Below, piece by piece: positions 46,682 to 56,125 of a stretch of DNA of 64,000 bases. The stretch is from Tillandsia leiboldiana (taxonomy: Eukaryota > Streptophyta > Magnoliopsida > Poales > Bromeliaceae). Below the pieces are notes generated by a model that was not told where the DNA came from, ran no database searches, and was given only the letters and a program-made list of their open reading frames with translations. Numbering within the stretch: the first letter of the stretch is position 1; each line of letters begins with the position of its first letter. The stretch lies in assembly GCA_029204045.2 (NCBI GenBank), contig JAQNDB010000307.1:1-64000 (forward strand), written 5' to 3'. Made by a program: the position numbers and the translations under genes.

Positions 46682-47145
46682 TGGCATCACCGTGAACTCG
46701 TAGTGGCCGTATCGAGTCCGGAAGGCGGTCTTGGGGATATCTTCATTTCGAACTCGGAGTTGATGGTAGCCCGACTGTAGGTCAATTTTGGAGAAGACCG
46801 TCGCTCCCCGTAACTGATCGAAGAGGTCGTCGATTCTGGGTAGGGGGTACTTATTCTTCACCGTGACTTTGTTTATCCCTCTGTAGTCAATGCAGAGCCG
46901 CAGGCTTCCATCTTTCTTCCGTACAAAGAGTACCGGCGCGCCCCAGGGTGACACACTCGGTCGGATGAACCCTTTGTCCAAGAGATCTTCCAGTTGTGCC
47001 TTAAGCTCCTTCAGCTCCGCGAAGGCCATTCGGTAAGGGGCCTTCGTAATAGGCTGCGTGCCTGGTAGCAGCTCAATAGGGAACTCCACCTCCCTCTCCG
47101 GAGGCATCCCCGGCAACTCCGCGGGGAATACGTCAGGATAGTCCC
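46682..47145 (-). pseudogene. pol: Chromovirus F RT, N-terminal half
   Basis: Encodes RT from the ELPGMP segment through FPIELLPGTQP, SPWGAPVLFVRKKDGSLRLCIDYRG, FDQLRGATVFSKIDLQSGYHQL and RTRYGHYEFTVMPFG, where the TRIM interrupts it. It is one base out of frame with the gag-protease ORF: a run of four Gs at about 47143-47146 has one G more than the matching place in E. All RT motifs before the break are intact. I read the extra G as a mutation, though a frame shift during translation cannot be excluded. Confidence 0.85.
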
Positions 47146-49004
47146 CTCACCACTGGGATATCTGCAAGTGTCGTCGAGGGTCGAGTAGCCAAATCCACCG
47201 ATGCTAGATAGGCCACGCACCCCCCCTCAACCAGTCTTCTGGCCCGTGCCGCTGAAATAACCGCCGGGAAGGAGATGCTCTTGCCCATTATGTACACATG
47301 TTCGGGGAAGCCCGGTTCTTGTAGCCGCAGTTGTCGCTTGTCGCAATCAATGAGTGCCTGGTACCTTGTGAGCCAGTCCATGCCCAACACCACGTCGTAC
47401 TCCTTCAAAGGGATCACCGCCAAGTCCCAAGGGCAGGCCAACCGTCCCAACATAATCGGGCAGGCGGCCACAAAACTGGTCGCCTCCAGAGTCCCTCCCG
47501 CCGTTTGCACCGTCAAAGAGGCTTGGAGGGGTGTCTCCTCGAGGTTATGCATGAAAACGAACTCACGAGAAATGAACGAGTGCGTTGCTCCGGTATCGAA
47601 AAGAGTTCTAGCACGGGAATTCGAAATGGAAGTAGTACCTGCAAGAGCGTCCTCCGGGGGGTCAGTCCCTTGGCGGGTCATTGAGAAAACCCTCCCGCCT
47701 GGTTGTGGTTGTCGGTCCTCCTCACGCCGTGGTGCGGGGGGTCTGGAAACCGACGCCATAGGAGCTTTTCCCCGCCCTGAGTGCTGTGGCTTGGGTGTAG
47801 GTGCTCCCATGGGCGCCGATCCCCCGCCTAAGGGGCAGTTGCGGCGGAAGTGCCCCCGTTTGCCGCACCTGAAACAATGGTCGTCTCTTTGGGGGCACTC
47901 TCCCGTCAGGTGTCCTCCCCCGCATATGACACAAGGACTATTCCACGGCCTCGGCCCTCCTGTTGGCGCGCCCCGGGGTCCTGTCGGCGGTCTCCATCTT
48001 TTGGGGGGTCGGCTCCCGCTGGAAGAACCCTCCCCCCAGCCTTGCTGGTGTCGCTTCTGATCCCTTAGCCGCGCCGCGTTCTCCCTTCTGGCACGGGTCA
48101 CAGCGAAACCCCGCTCCACCGTGGTGGCCTTGTCGACCACTCCCTGAAAGGTATGCAGGCCAGCCGCGTTCACCACCTCGAAGATGTCGCTTCGCAGGCC
48201 ATCGACGAAGAGTTGTGCCTTGTGAGCCTCGTCCCGTGCGACGAACGGGACGCAATTTACTAGTCGGACGAATTCCCGTTGATATTCCATGACCGTCCGG
48301 TCCCCTTGTTGAATGTGGTTTAGGTCATCCTCCAACTTTTTCTTGACGCTGCTGGTGAAGAAGGCTTCGAACAGCTCCTTCTTGAAAGTTGTCCAGGACG
48401 GAAGAGCGGTACCCTTAGCAGGATCGGGGCGTATCGTCTTCCACCACAAGCGGGCATTCCCTTCCAAGCAATGGACGGCTAGGGGAACCCGCTCGTGATC
48501 CTCCATAAGTAAGTCTTCAAAGAGTTTCTCCATTGACCCCACCCAGTTCTCCACGACCCACGGATCTGTCGTGTCCCCTTCGAACGCGGGCGGGTCGTGC
48601 TTCTTAAAGTCCTTCAAGTTGGCCCGCACTCGATCCCGTTCGGTCATCACAACCCCCCCTCCACTCGTGGCGGCGGCAGCCGCGATAGGGGTAGGCGTGA
48701 CCACCGTTTCCTCCAGAATAACCCGGCTAGTTGTCCCTGGCGCCGGCCCCGTAGTCGCCGCTGGTGGTGGTGCTGTCGGCGGTGCCGCGGCCGGTGCTGT
48801 CGGCCCCGGCGAAGGGACCGGGGCGGCCGTCACAGGTGCGGCCTGCTGCTGCGTCATCTGGCGTACGTGATCGGTGAGGGTAGCCAATTGCCCCGCCATT
48901 TCCCGCAATTGTTGCCGCAGGAGTTGGTTCTCCGCGGCCGTCGACGTTGTCGCATCCGCCTCGGCGTCCCCCGCCGCTGACCTTGTACGGGCCATATCTG
49001 TCAC
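47133..49004 (-). CDS. gag: Chromovirus F gag-protease, 623 residues
   Basis: Residues 1-55 form a basic then heptad-like start (MTDMARTRS, AENQLLRQQLREMAGQLATLTDHV). Residues ~56-115 are a Pro/Ala-rich linker. Residues ~135-300 are the Retrotrans_gag capsid core (PPAFEGDTTDPWVVENWVGSMEK, ARLWWKT, MEYQREFVRLVN). Two zinc knuckles follow: C358/C361/H365/C370 (three-residue spacing, unusual) and the standard C377/C380/H385/C390. The aspartic protease has its DTGA at 470-473 and VVLGMDWL further on. The ORF ends soon after the protease because of a one-base frame change; in E the homologous sequence continues toward RT. The start is chosen by agreement with E. Confidence 0.92.
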   Translation of the reverse strand: MTDMARTRSAAGDAEADATTSTAAENQLLRQQLREMAGQLATLTDHVRQMTQQQAAPVTAAPVPSPGPTAPAAAPPTAPPPAATTGPAPGTTSRVILEETVVTPTPIAAAAATSGGGVVMTERDRVRANLKDFKKHDPPAFEGDTTDPWVVENWVGSMEKLFEDLLMEDHERVPLAVHCLEGNARLWWKTIRPDPAKGTALPSWTTFKKELFEAFFTSSVKKKLEDDLNHIQQGDRTVMEYQREFVRLVNCVPFVARDEAHKAQLFVDGLRSDIFEVVNAAGLHTFQGVVDKATTVERGFAVTRARRENAARLRDQKRHQQGWGEGSSSGSRPPKRWRPPTGPRGAPTGGPRPWNSPCVICGGGHLTGECPQRDDHCFRCGKRGHFRRNCPLGGGSAPMGAPTPKPQHSGRGKAPMASVSRPPAPRREEDRQPQPGGRVFSMTRQGTDPPEDALAGTTSISNSRARTLFDTGATHSFISREFVFMHNLEETPLQASLTVQTAGGTLEATSFVAACPIMLGRLACPWDLAVIPLKEYDVVLGMDWLTRYQALIDCDKRQLRLQEPGFPEHVYIMGKSISFPAVISAARARRLVEGGCVAYLASVDLATRPSTTLADIPVVRGLS

Positions 49005-49209
49005 TCACCAGAAGGTCAAAATTAGACAGTAACTACAACCAGTGTACCCTTTGGTGCGAGGAAAGATTCGAACTCCCGCCCCCCGTTCACTCACGTTCTA
49101 AAATCCTATGCCCCACCCATTTCATTTATTCGTAGGTACGCGAGGCATTCCCACGGATGTCGGCACTAGCTGTTGTGATTGAATGAAGTTCTCTGATACC
49201 ATCTTAATC
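49005..49209 (-). promoter_or_regulatory. Leader and primer-binding site of chromovirus F
   Basis: TGGTATCAGAG on the minus strand (49191-49201), 8 bp from the 5' LTR. An acceptor-like GTGACAG lies just before the start region, as TATGACAG does in E. Confidence 0.78.
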
Positions 49210-51597
49210 TGTCACGCCCCGGGGTTTGTTTTAGCGGAAACGGCATTTTTTTTTTTTTTTTTTTTTGAAAGGGTCTCTTTCTTCCCCGGTGCGTGCCGAG
49301 ACCCGCCGCACATACAGGATCTCTCTGCAAACGGACAGAGTCTCCCCTGTACGTGCACGGCGTGTGGTTGAATACATCTCCCAAGCAAACATAACCATTC
49401 AATCACAACATTCAATTACATACAACCAGTATACTAAATATTTGAGCGCATGGCCACTTCAACTTGAAAGGATAAATCCACGGTTTTTAAAGAGTGCCCA
49501 CCCGGCACTTAAGTTTTGAAAACGAGTTTCGAAATCAGCATAAACCCCAGGGTTTTGAAAACGGTGCCCACACGACACCTAGACTTTGAAAACGGTTTTC
49601 GCAATCTTTTCTTTGTTTTTGTTTCACTTTTCAAATGGCCAGTAGGAAATAAAGGGAAAGGTAGCGCATAAACAGATAGTCAAATACCGACATCTACGTC
49701 GACCCCACAAGGGTATCGGGAACCTCACACATGCCCACAATATAAATGAAAAGCTGAAAAGAAAAGGAAATATAAAGTTCAGGGTGTCCAACGGTCCCGC
49801 TGTGTCCGCCCCGTCCTCACCGCCACCTACCTCTCCCCTCGCCTGGGCCCTGTCACGAAGTGGGAAGTCAGTGACTAATAAACGCCGTGCAAGAGAAAAT
49901 AATAAAAACAAACCGTGGCGACAACCGGAGCAACCACCCTTCTGGGGGGGGGGGGGAAATGGTAACCTGTATATCTGCATCCTGTAATACCCGGCCGCGT
50001 CGGTCCACTACCGACGGCCCCATACCGTACCTGTAGCACCGCGACCGCGCCGGGCAACTAAACCGGCGGGTCGCTCCGCTCGCACCTCGGCGCCTCAACC
50101 CCACAACTAATAAGGGGCCCCCACTACGTCACCTCGTGGGTATACACGGGTTCTACGACCTCTTTTCCGGAAAAGTGCACCCCTCACGGTGGCCAAACCG
50201 CGGGTGCACGTGTTGCAGCCTCGAGCACAGTAACCGTAACCACCATCATGTCAGTATCATAATATGAATAATAAGGGTAATGAGATAAATGAGGTAAAGT
50301 GCATAATCGAAAACAAGGTAATATTGCGCGCACTCGAAGGTGGCCCGCTGACATATAAGGGTTAAAAAGAAGAACACCGTCGGCAGTCGACGCTAGTCAT
50401 TATAGCGAACCCTCTAACATGCATAAGCTATCACCCGTCATTATGTAACCCCGGTACACTTAGAATAGACCCCGTCCAATAAGATAGAATTTAGAGGCTA
50501 GGAATGAATTAAAAACAACCCACCTGTCGCCAGTAGAAAAACCACGCTCGGCTCCCCGCGTCCCGGCGCGCTCCCCGAAGCTGCAAGCCGGGATCCCCGG
50601 GCGGGGAGGTCAAGAACCTTTAAACACGAAGTAAGGAAAAGCCCCAACACCGGCCGGCCCCCGACGGCAGCGACCGAACCCCCCACGCGCCGCCGTGCTG
50701 TCCGCGCGGCGCCTCGCATGTGCGGGCTGCCCCGCGGCCGCCCCGCATGCGGGCGCCCCGCACGGCACCCCCGCATGCGCGGCCTGCACCGCGCGGTGCC
50801 CCCGCATGCGCGGGCTGCCCCGCGCGGCGCCTTGCATGCGGTTACCCCGCACGGCGCCCCCGTGCGGCGGCACGCCCCTCTCCTTCCCTCTCCGACGAAA
50901 AATCAAGAAACCCCCCCCCCCCCCTCGCTCGTGACGAGAAAAAGACAAGAAAAGAAAACGAAAACACGGCTCACCTTGTCTTGGTCGGTACCGGGCGAGG
51001 GAGAGGGATCGTCCTCTTCGCGTTCGTCGGATCTTTGCGGGGAGGCGATCGATCTCTTCTCTTCCACGCCGGCCGATGGAAAGGACGAGGGTTTCTTTTT
51101 TTTGGGGACCGCTCCTCGTCCACGCTCGGATATTATACGCCAAGGAGGGGGAGGCGTGGTTTAGGAAACCTAAATCCCAAGGCCGACTACTTAGACGTTT
51201 TGGGCGTAGTGGATTTTGGACCCCAAAATTAATTTTAACCCCTCGGGTGAAAGGAAAACAAAAAGGGGTGGTCGAAACCCATACCTCAAACTGGTCGACT
51301 AAACTCGATCTGATTGCGGATCAGAGTCCGGTCCGCCCCCGGTAATTGTGTAAGTCACCTGGGCTACGGTACCAGCTTCCGGAATTTATTCTGGGAGATC
51401 CGGGGGTCGGAATCCAGAACCGATCGCGCCGCCGGTCTCCGTTTCGCGAGCTCTATTAACCAAAAATACCCGCGAGCCCCGACCGTCTGCCAAGAAAAAT
51501 AAGGAAAATTTACCCTCGAACCCCTATTGTCAACCACACGGTTCAATAAAAACGACGGAAGGTCCCGAAAGGCAAAAATAAATCCGCGGTTATCACA
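49210..51597 (-). repeat. 5' LTR of chromovirus F (2388 bp)
   Basis: Same as the 3' LTR except for three fewer 89-bp units, homopolymer lengths and about ten substitutions. The donor-like site GT is at 50974-50973 on the minus strand. Confidence 0.94.
50177..50207 (-). other. Conserved LTR hairpin, copy in the F 5' LTR
   Basis: Identical to the copy at 41662-41692. Confidence 0.7.
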
Positions 51598-52763
51598 GAT
51601 TCCCTTCCAGGGGGATTTCTTTTGTAGTTCCGGGGAGGGCGCCGGGACGCGGGGGAGTCGAGCGTGATCACTACTCGCGACAGGTGGGTTTTGTTTTGGG
51701 ATTTAGCATCGGGTTTCCGGCGATTGTACCTTATTTAATATCAGTATCTAATCGTGCTAACATGATAGCCCTTGAAGACTTTATCGTTGAATTTTATTGG
51801 TAATATGGTTACTCTGTTCGCGTTTGGTACTTCGGTAACTTTGCTCGAGGTTGCAGCACGCGCACCCGCGGTTTGGCCACCGCAAAGGGTGCATTTTTCC
51901 GAAAAAGTGGTCCATGACCCGTGTATACCCACGAGGGGACGTAGTGGGGCCCCTGTAGTTGTGGGGTTTTGATGCGCCGAGGTGTGAGCGGTGCGACCCG
52001 TCGGTTTAGTTGTCCGACGTGGTCGGGGATTGCGTGGTTACAGGCGACCCGTCGGTTTAGTTGCCCGACGTGGTCGGGTATTGCAGGGTTACAGGCGACC
52101 CGTCGGTTTAGTTGTCCGACGTGGTCGGGTATTGCGGGTTACAGGTGTTCGTGTTATCTTTTCCCTCTTGGGAGGGGTGGTTGCTCCGGATAGTTTACGG
52201 TTGGACACATTTCTTTACCCTGCTTTATTATTATCACTATTGTTTAGTCGCTGACTTCCCACTTTGCGACAGGGTCCTACAGGGGGGAGAGTTAGGCGAC
52301 GGTGAGGCCGCGGCAGGAGTTTCTGGGCCCCTGGAGACCCCGTACAGTACTCTCTCTTTCATTTCGCATTTCATTTATTATTTGTAGACTGTGGTGTGGT
52401 TCTCGATACCCTCATGGGGTCGGTGTGGATGTCGGCATGGTATTTAATAATTTATTTATTCTCCTTTCATCTCTGTGGGCCGCTTTAAGAAAAAAAAGTG
52501 CAAACGAAAGAAAAGATTGCGAAAACTGTTTTCAAAACCCGGGTGTCGTGTGGGCACCGCTTTCAAAACCTTGTGGATTTATGGACTGCGAAAATGGATT
52601 TCAAAACCTAAGTGTCGTGTGGGTACTCTTTTCCAAAACCTCTGAGTTTATGTTTCTTTCGAAACGAGTTTTCAAAATCTGGGTGCCGGGTAGGCACCGT
52701 TTTTTAAATATTGTGGATTTATCCTTTCAAACTGATCGGCCGTGAGATTTATTATGCAAGTGT
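51598..52763 (+). repeat. 3' LTR of chromovirus E, second part
   Basis: Continues the LTR from 40693 after the GATTC duplication and matches 32678-33841 of the 5' LTR, including the three-unit repeat. Cut at 52763 by copia G; 52759-52763 (AGTGT) should be G's target duplication. Confidence 0.92.
51862..51892 (+). other. Conserved LTR hairpin, copy in the E 3' LTR
   Basis: Stems, loop and bulge identical to the 5' LTR copy at 32940-32970. The following TTTTCCGGAAAA palindrome has changed by two bases. Confidence 0.7.
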
Positions 52764-54032
52764 TGTTGGGTTATGTATAATATGGATCTAAATAGGGGAA
52801 AAACACCTAGAGGGGGGTGAATAGGTGTAAACGCTTAAACACTCAAAAATCGTTGCGCAATAAAACCCAATGCGGAAATAAAAAAATAACACGCAAGATT
52901 TTTACGTGGAAAACTCCAAACCGGAGTAAAAAACCACGGGACCGATAACACGGTGAAATCCACTAGAATTATAACACGTACAAAGGTGATATACCGTACT
53001 CACAGATGACTCAACCTTTTTCCATACGCTCCTAGTTGATCTTCTCCGCTCGCTCCGCAACGCTTCTCGAATCCACGATCTGCGTCCAACGCCGAATCCA
53101 CGACGTCTGACTGAATCCACAGTCTTCGCCCAGTAGCACGTCTCGTATCCACGAACGTACCTCGCTCTGAATCCACGAGAGCGGTAGCACCTTGAATCCA
53201 CAAGGCCACACGAGTCCACGCGCCGATTTTGGGGAAATCGTTGTTTTTGGGTGGTGATGATCCGCCGAATACTTAGATTAGAAATAGATCGGAAATACCA
53301 TCTAAGTATTCATTGATTTGATTCTACTCAAAATCTGAGTATGAAAACCTAGAATCAAATCAATCAATATAGATGAAGAAACATAGGATTAAATCTATGA
53401 TTTTCCTTTCTTCTCTATATGTGGATTTATATGGCCGTCTTATGATTTATTCGGCTTTTATGGCTTATACGGCTTACACGGCTTGCCCTAGAAAAAGAAT
53501 CATAGGGTTTATTTATAGGTTAGAAACCGTTGGAAGGGGATAAGAATCAAAAACTAACCTTTTCTGGAATTTTACAGGACGATGATCCGGATCGGATTTA
53601 CGGCGATCCGGATTGTCGTAACGAAACAGACAATTTCCAGAAAATAAAGGTTCGGGATCCGGATTGAAATGCCTGATCCGGATCGTTCATACATTTCAGC
53701 AAAAACCAATGTTGGGGATCCGGATCAAAAATGGCTTGGATCCGGATTGGATTTGCCTATGAAACAACACCCTTCGGGATCCGGATTGTTGTGTCTGATC
53801 CAGATCCTGAACATGTCCCATGTCCAGTTTTTGATTTTTATGCAATTAAAAATTCATCCAAGTGTTTCTACACTATAAGAAGTATTCGGATCACCAAAAA
53901 TAATTAGTTAAACATACCTGATCGTTTTGAATTCTTCTTTATTGAGATTGAGTTATATGATCCAAACTTCTTCATCTTCAATCTTCAAGACTTAATACTT
54001 TCACGAAATGCGACAAAACAAATTCCTTAACA
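52764..54032 (-). repeat. 3' LTR of copia G (1269 bp)
   Basis: On the minus strand TGTTAAGGAA...CCCAACA. Carries the paired GATCCGGAT boxes (about 53585-53800) and GAATCCACGA words (about 53070-53215), as in H and the TR-GAG. Confidence 0.93.
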
Positions 54033-54689
54033 ATCTCCCCCTTTGGCGGTTTCGTGACAAAACACAAATCCACTTAAGAAAATTCAAAAAGATATTTTTG
54101 TTGCAATCACCATACAACAAAAATTTACAATGGAGATCCAAAATTAAATACATGAGATAAACTCCTAAAACATACTCTAAACTTAGACATCTACACTCTC
54201 TGCAAAAAGAAATCATTCTTGACAAAAGAGATCGTTAGATACCTCAAGAATATTTAGCATTCAAAACCTAACAGAGATAGAGTTTATACTCACCATGACA
54301 TTCACGAATTTAGATATGTAATAAGATCACAATCAAACATCGACATATCTTTTAAGCAGTAAAATTCAAAATGTCATAACTTTGTTAGTAATCAAACAAC
54401 TTGTTAGTAATATTACATGCCCAAATAGTTAGTCGAATAGTTAGTAAAGACATGCATGCAATCACAATACAAAACCAAAAGTTGTGATACTTACCTTCAA
54501 GCTTCAAAGTTGTTCAAAGTTTAACGTTCTTCTCACAAACATTGTTCAAAGTGTAACGTTCACTCTCTCCCCCTTTTTGTCACTAAAGTTAGCCAAAAAT
54601 TACAGAAGAAGGAAGAGTTAAAAGTTCAGAAAAAAACTAAACAAAAATACTAAAAACCTGCAAAAGAGAAATGAAAGTTAGAGCACAAA
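54033..54689 (-). other. Polypurine tract and 3' non-coding region of copia G
   Basis: CCAAAGGGGGAGAT next to the LTR (54033-54046). An intron-like segment (donor GT at 54494-54493, acceptor AG at 54201-54200; about 295 bp) lies downstream of the extra ORF's stop, matching 392-681 in H. Confidence 0.65.
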
Positions 54690-55883
54690 TCAATCATCTG
54701 AATCTGATTCATCTGAGGCGCTGCATCCCATTTTCGACAACATTTTCTTCATCAACTTCTTCATCGAAGAGACCGTTTTGGTCAATGTGATTTGGGATGC
54801 GGTGATGATTTCAAGTTCTTCTGAAATACGCCTATGTTCTTTTGTGATTTGTTCTTGTTCAAAGGATAAGCGTTGTTGCTGTTTATAAATTGAGGTGACC
54901 GACGCTTCATCCTCTGGTGCGGGTGTTTGCCGGGACGGAGACGCAGAGGTGCCGACACAAGGTTTCTTTCCGGATGAGGGAGCCGAAGTGACATGTGGCA
55001 GTTTATGAAGAGACTTAACAACAGTAGAGTCATTTATCATGCCAAGGCAATGTTGATATGATGTTGAGCTGATGTCAACCTGGAACTTCTTCAAGATCCT
55101 CATAATGATCAATGGAAAAGGAAGTCTTTCGGTAGGATGAGGATGCTCAACATATCTAGACATCCTGTTCCAGATAATATATGGGATATTCATGTTCAAT
55201 CCCATTGCTTCAGATGGGTGTCCTGGAAGGTACAAAAATAGCATTCGATCCCATCTCACAACCTTAGTCTGCATGTTTGGGAGAATGTTATAACAAGTGA
55301 TGAAATTGAGAAACCGGTATTCAAGCCGAAGTTGCTTGGACTTAACAGATTTCTCCGTTGATATAGTGCCTTCCAAACATATTCCTTTTATAACTGTTTG
55401 CCACAAAGCATTTGTCAAGCTCCTTCCAGTTAAGTAGTTCAACCCTGATGTGCTTGATTGCATCCCTAGGACTTCCCCAATTAACTGCGGAGTTATCTTG
55501 AGTCTTGTCCCTTGGATGTTAGTATAGAACTGCATAGAGCCGTGATCATCTTCCTGAAGATGTCTTGAATTTGTGTAAAAAGTTCTCACTCGGTGCAGAC
55601 AATATCCAAGCAATTCAGGGAATCTGCAAACTTGAATAAGATTGGCTTGTTCTATTAAAGTCCAGAATTCCGGTGAGTGATCACGAAGAGCACCAATATT
55701 GACATGTCTCTCGCCGATGCATTCTCGATGTTCAAATGCCCTAAGACGGTCAGTATTAACGAACACTTCTTCCAAGCGAGGTGGAGAATCAGGAGCCACT
55801 GGTTCATTAATTTCAATACCTCGCGCTCGTCCAAGCCGTCTAGCGAGTCTTTTTCTTTTTATCGAGATGGATGAAGAGGTCAT
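54690..55883 (-). CDS. SIRE-type extra ORF (putative plant transposon protein), main part
   Basis: A 397-residue ORF between pol and the 3' LTR, where SIRE elements carry an env-like gene. I see no signal peptide or membrane segment, so an envelope role is not supported. Residues ~85-115 (LIEQANLIQVCRFPELLGYCLHRVRTFYTN) and the following ITPQLIGEVLGM and SLTNALW stretches resemble the domain often annotated as putative plant transposon protein. The C-terminal ~80 residues are a probable coiled coil (SFEQEQITKEHRRISEELEIITASQ) ending in an acidic tail. It overlaps the upstream ORF by four bases (ATGA). Function unknown. Confidence 0.75.
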   Translation of the reverse strand: MTSSSISIKRKRLARRLGRARGIEINEPVAPDSPPRLEEVFVNTDRLRAFEHRECIGERHVNIGALRDHSPEFWTLIEQANLIQVCRFPELLGYCLHRVRTFYTNSRHLQEDDHGSMQFYTNIQGTRLKITPQLIGEVLGMQSSTSGLNYLTGRSLTNALWQTVIKGICLEGTISTEKSVKSKQLRLEYRFLNFITCYNILPNMQTKVVRWDRMLFLYLPGHPSEAMGLNMNIPYIIWNRMSRYVEHPHPTERLPFPLIIMRILKKFQVDISSTSYQHCLGMINDSTVVKSLHKLPHVTSAPSSGKKPCVGTSASPSRQTPAPEDEASVTSIYKQQQRLSFEQEQITKEHRRISEELEIITASQITLTKTVSSMKKLMKKMLSKMGCSASDESDSDD

Positions 55884-56089
55884 TGGTGCTTTCCTTTATC
55901 CATGGCAGTTTTTCTTTTTGATGAGACGGGTGTCGTCTCAGCAGGCGTCGCTTCCTCATTTACTAATTCGTCCCAATTCACTTCATCCTCTTCTGATTCG
56001 GTCTCTGAATCTTCAACAAGAAGACATTCTCCCTTTTTAAAAGGTTTCTTTGCCCTCTTCAATTTATTAGTTGCTCTCGTATGCACCAT
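55880..56089 (-). CDS. Short acidic ORF in front of the extra ORF
   Basis: About 69 residues from MVHTRATNK. An in-frame ATG 12 codons upstream would add a short hydrophobic stretch, which I take as chance. A basic start is followed by an acidic segment (VEDSETESEEDEVNWDEL). The stop overlaps the start of the 397-residue ORF. The two are probably one ORF broken by a single-base change, because basic/acidic starts of this kind are usual in front of this domain. Two separate proteins cannot be excluded. Confidence 0.55.
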   Translation of the reverse strand: MVHTRATNKLKRAKKPFKKGECLLVEDSETESEEDEVNWDELVNEEATPAETTPVSSKRKTAMDKGKHQ

Positions 56090-56125
56090 TGCAACCAAAA
56101 GGAAGATAATCCATGCAAACGCCAT

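Larger units (their letters stand above)
40694..51597 (-). mobile_element. Ty3/gypsy Tekay-type chromovirus F, young and nearly intact
   Basis: A complete 10.9-kb element on the minus strand, flanked by perfect GATTC duplications (40689-40693 and 51598-51602). 5' LTR 49210-51597, primer-binding site, gag-protease ORF, RT split by a TRIM, RNase H, integrase and chromodomain in one long frame, polypurine tract, 3' LTR 40694-43350. Apart from a difference of three 89-bp repeat units and homopolymer lengths, the LTRs differ at about ten sites by eye, so insertion was recent. It sits in the 3' LTR of E. Confidence 0.95.
31179..52763 (+). mobile_element. Ty3/gypsy chromovirus E, with nested insertions
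   Basis: 5' LTR 31179-34079, primer-binding site, gag-pol remnants, polypurine tract, and a 3' LTR in two pieces (39205-40693 and 51598-52763). The LTR pieces are separated by F, and G cuts off the last ~240 bp. The left flank CGTGT (31174-31178) lies in LTR D. A Cassandra TRIM interrupts gag. Coding sequence carries stops and deletions, so the copy is dead, but it is better preserved than B. Confidence 0.9.

Noticed and set aside
54690..55883. Retroviral-type envelope gene
   Set aside because: The position fits, but I see no signal peptide, membrane helix or cleavage site, and the core resembles a plant transposon-associated domain.
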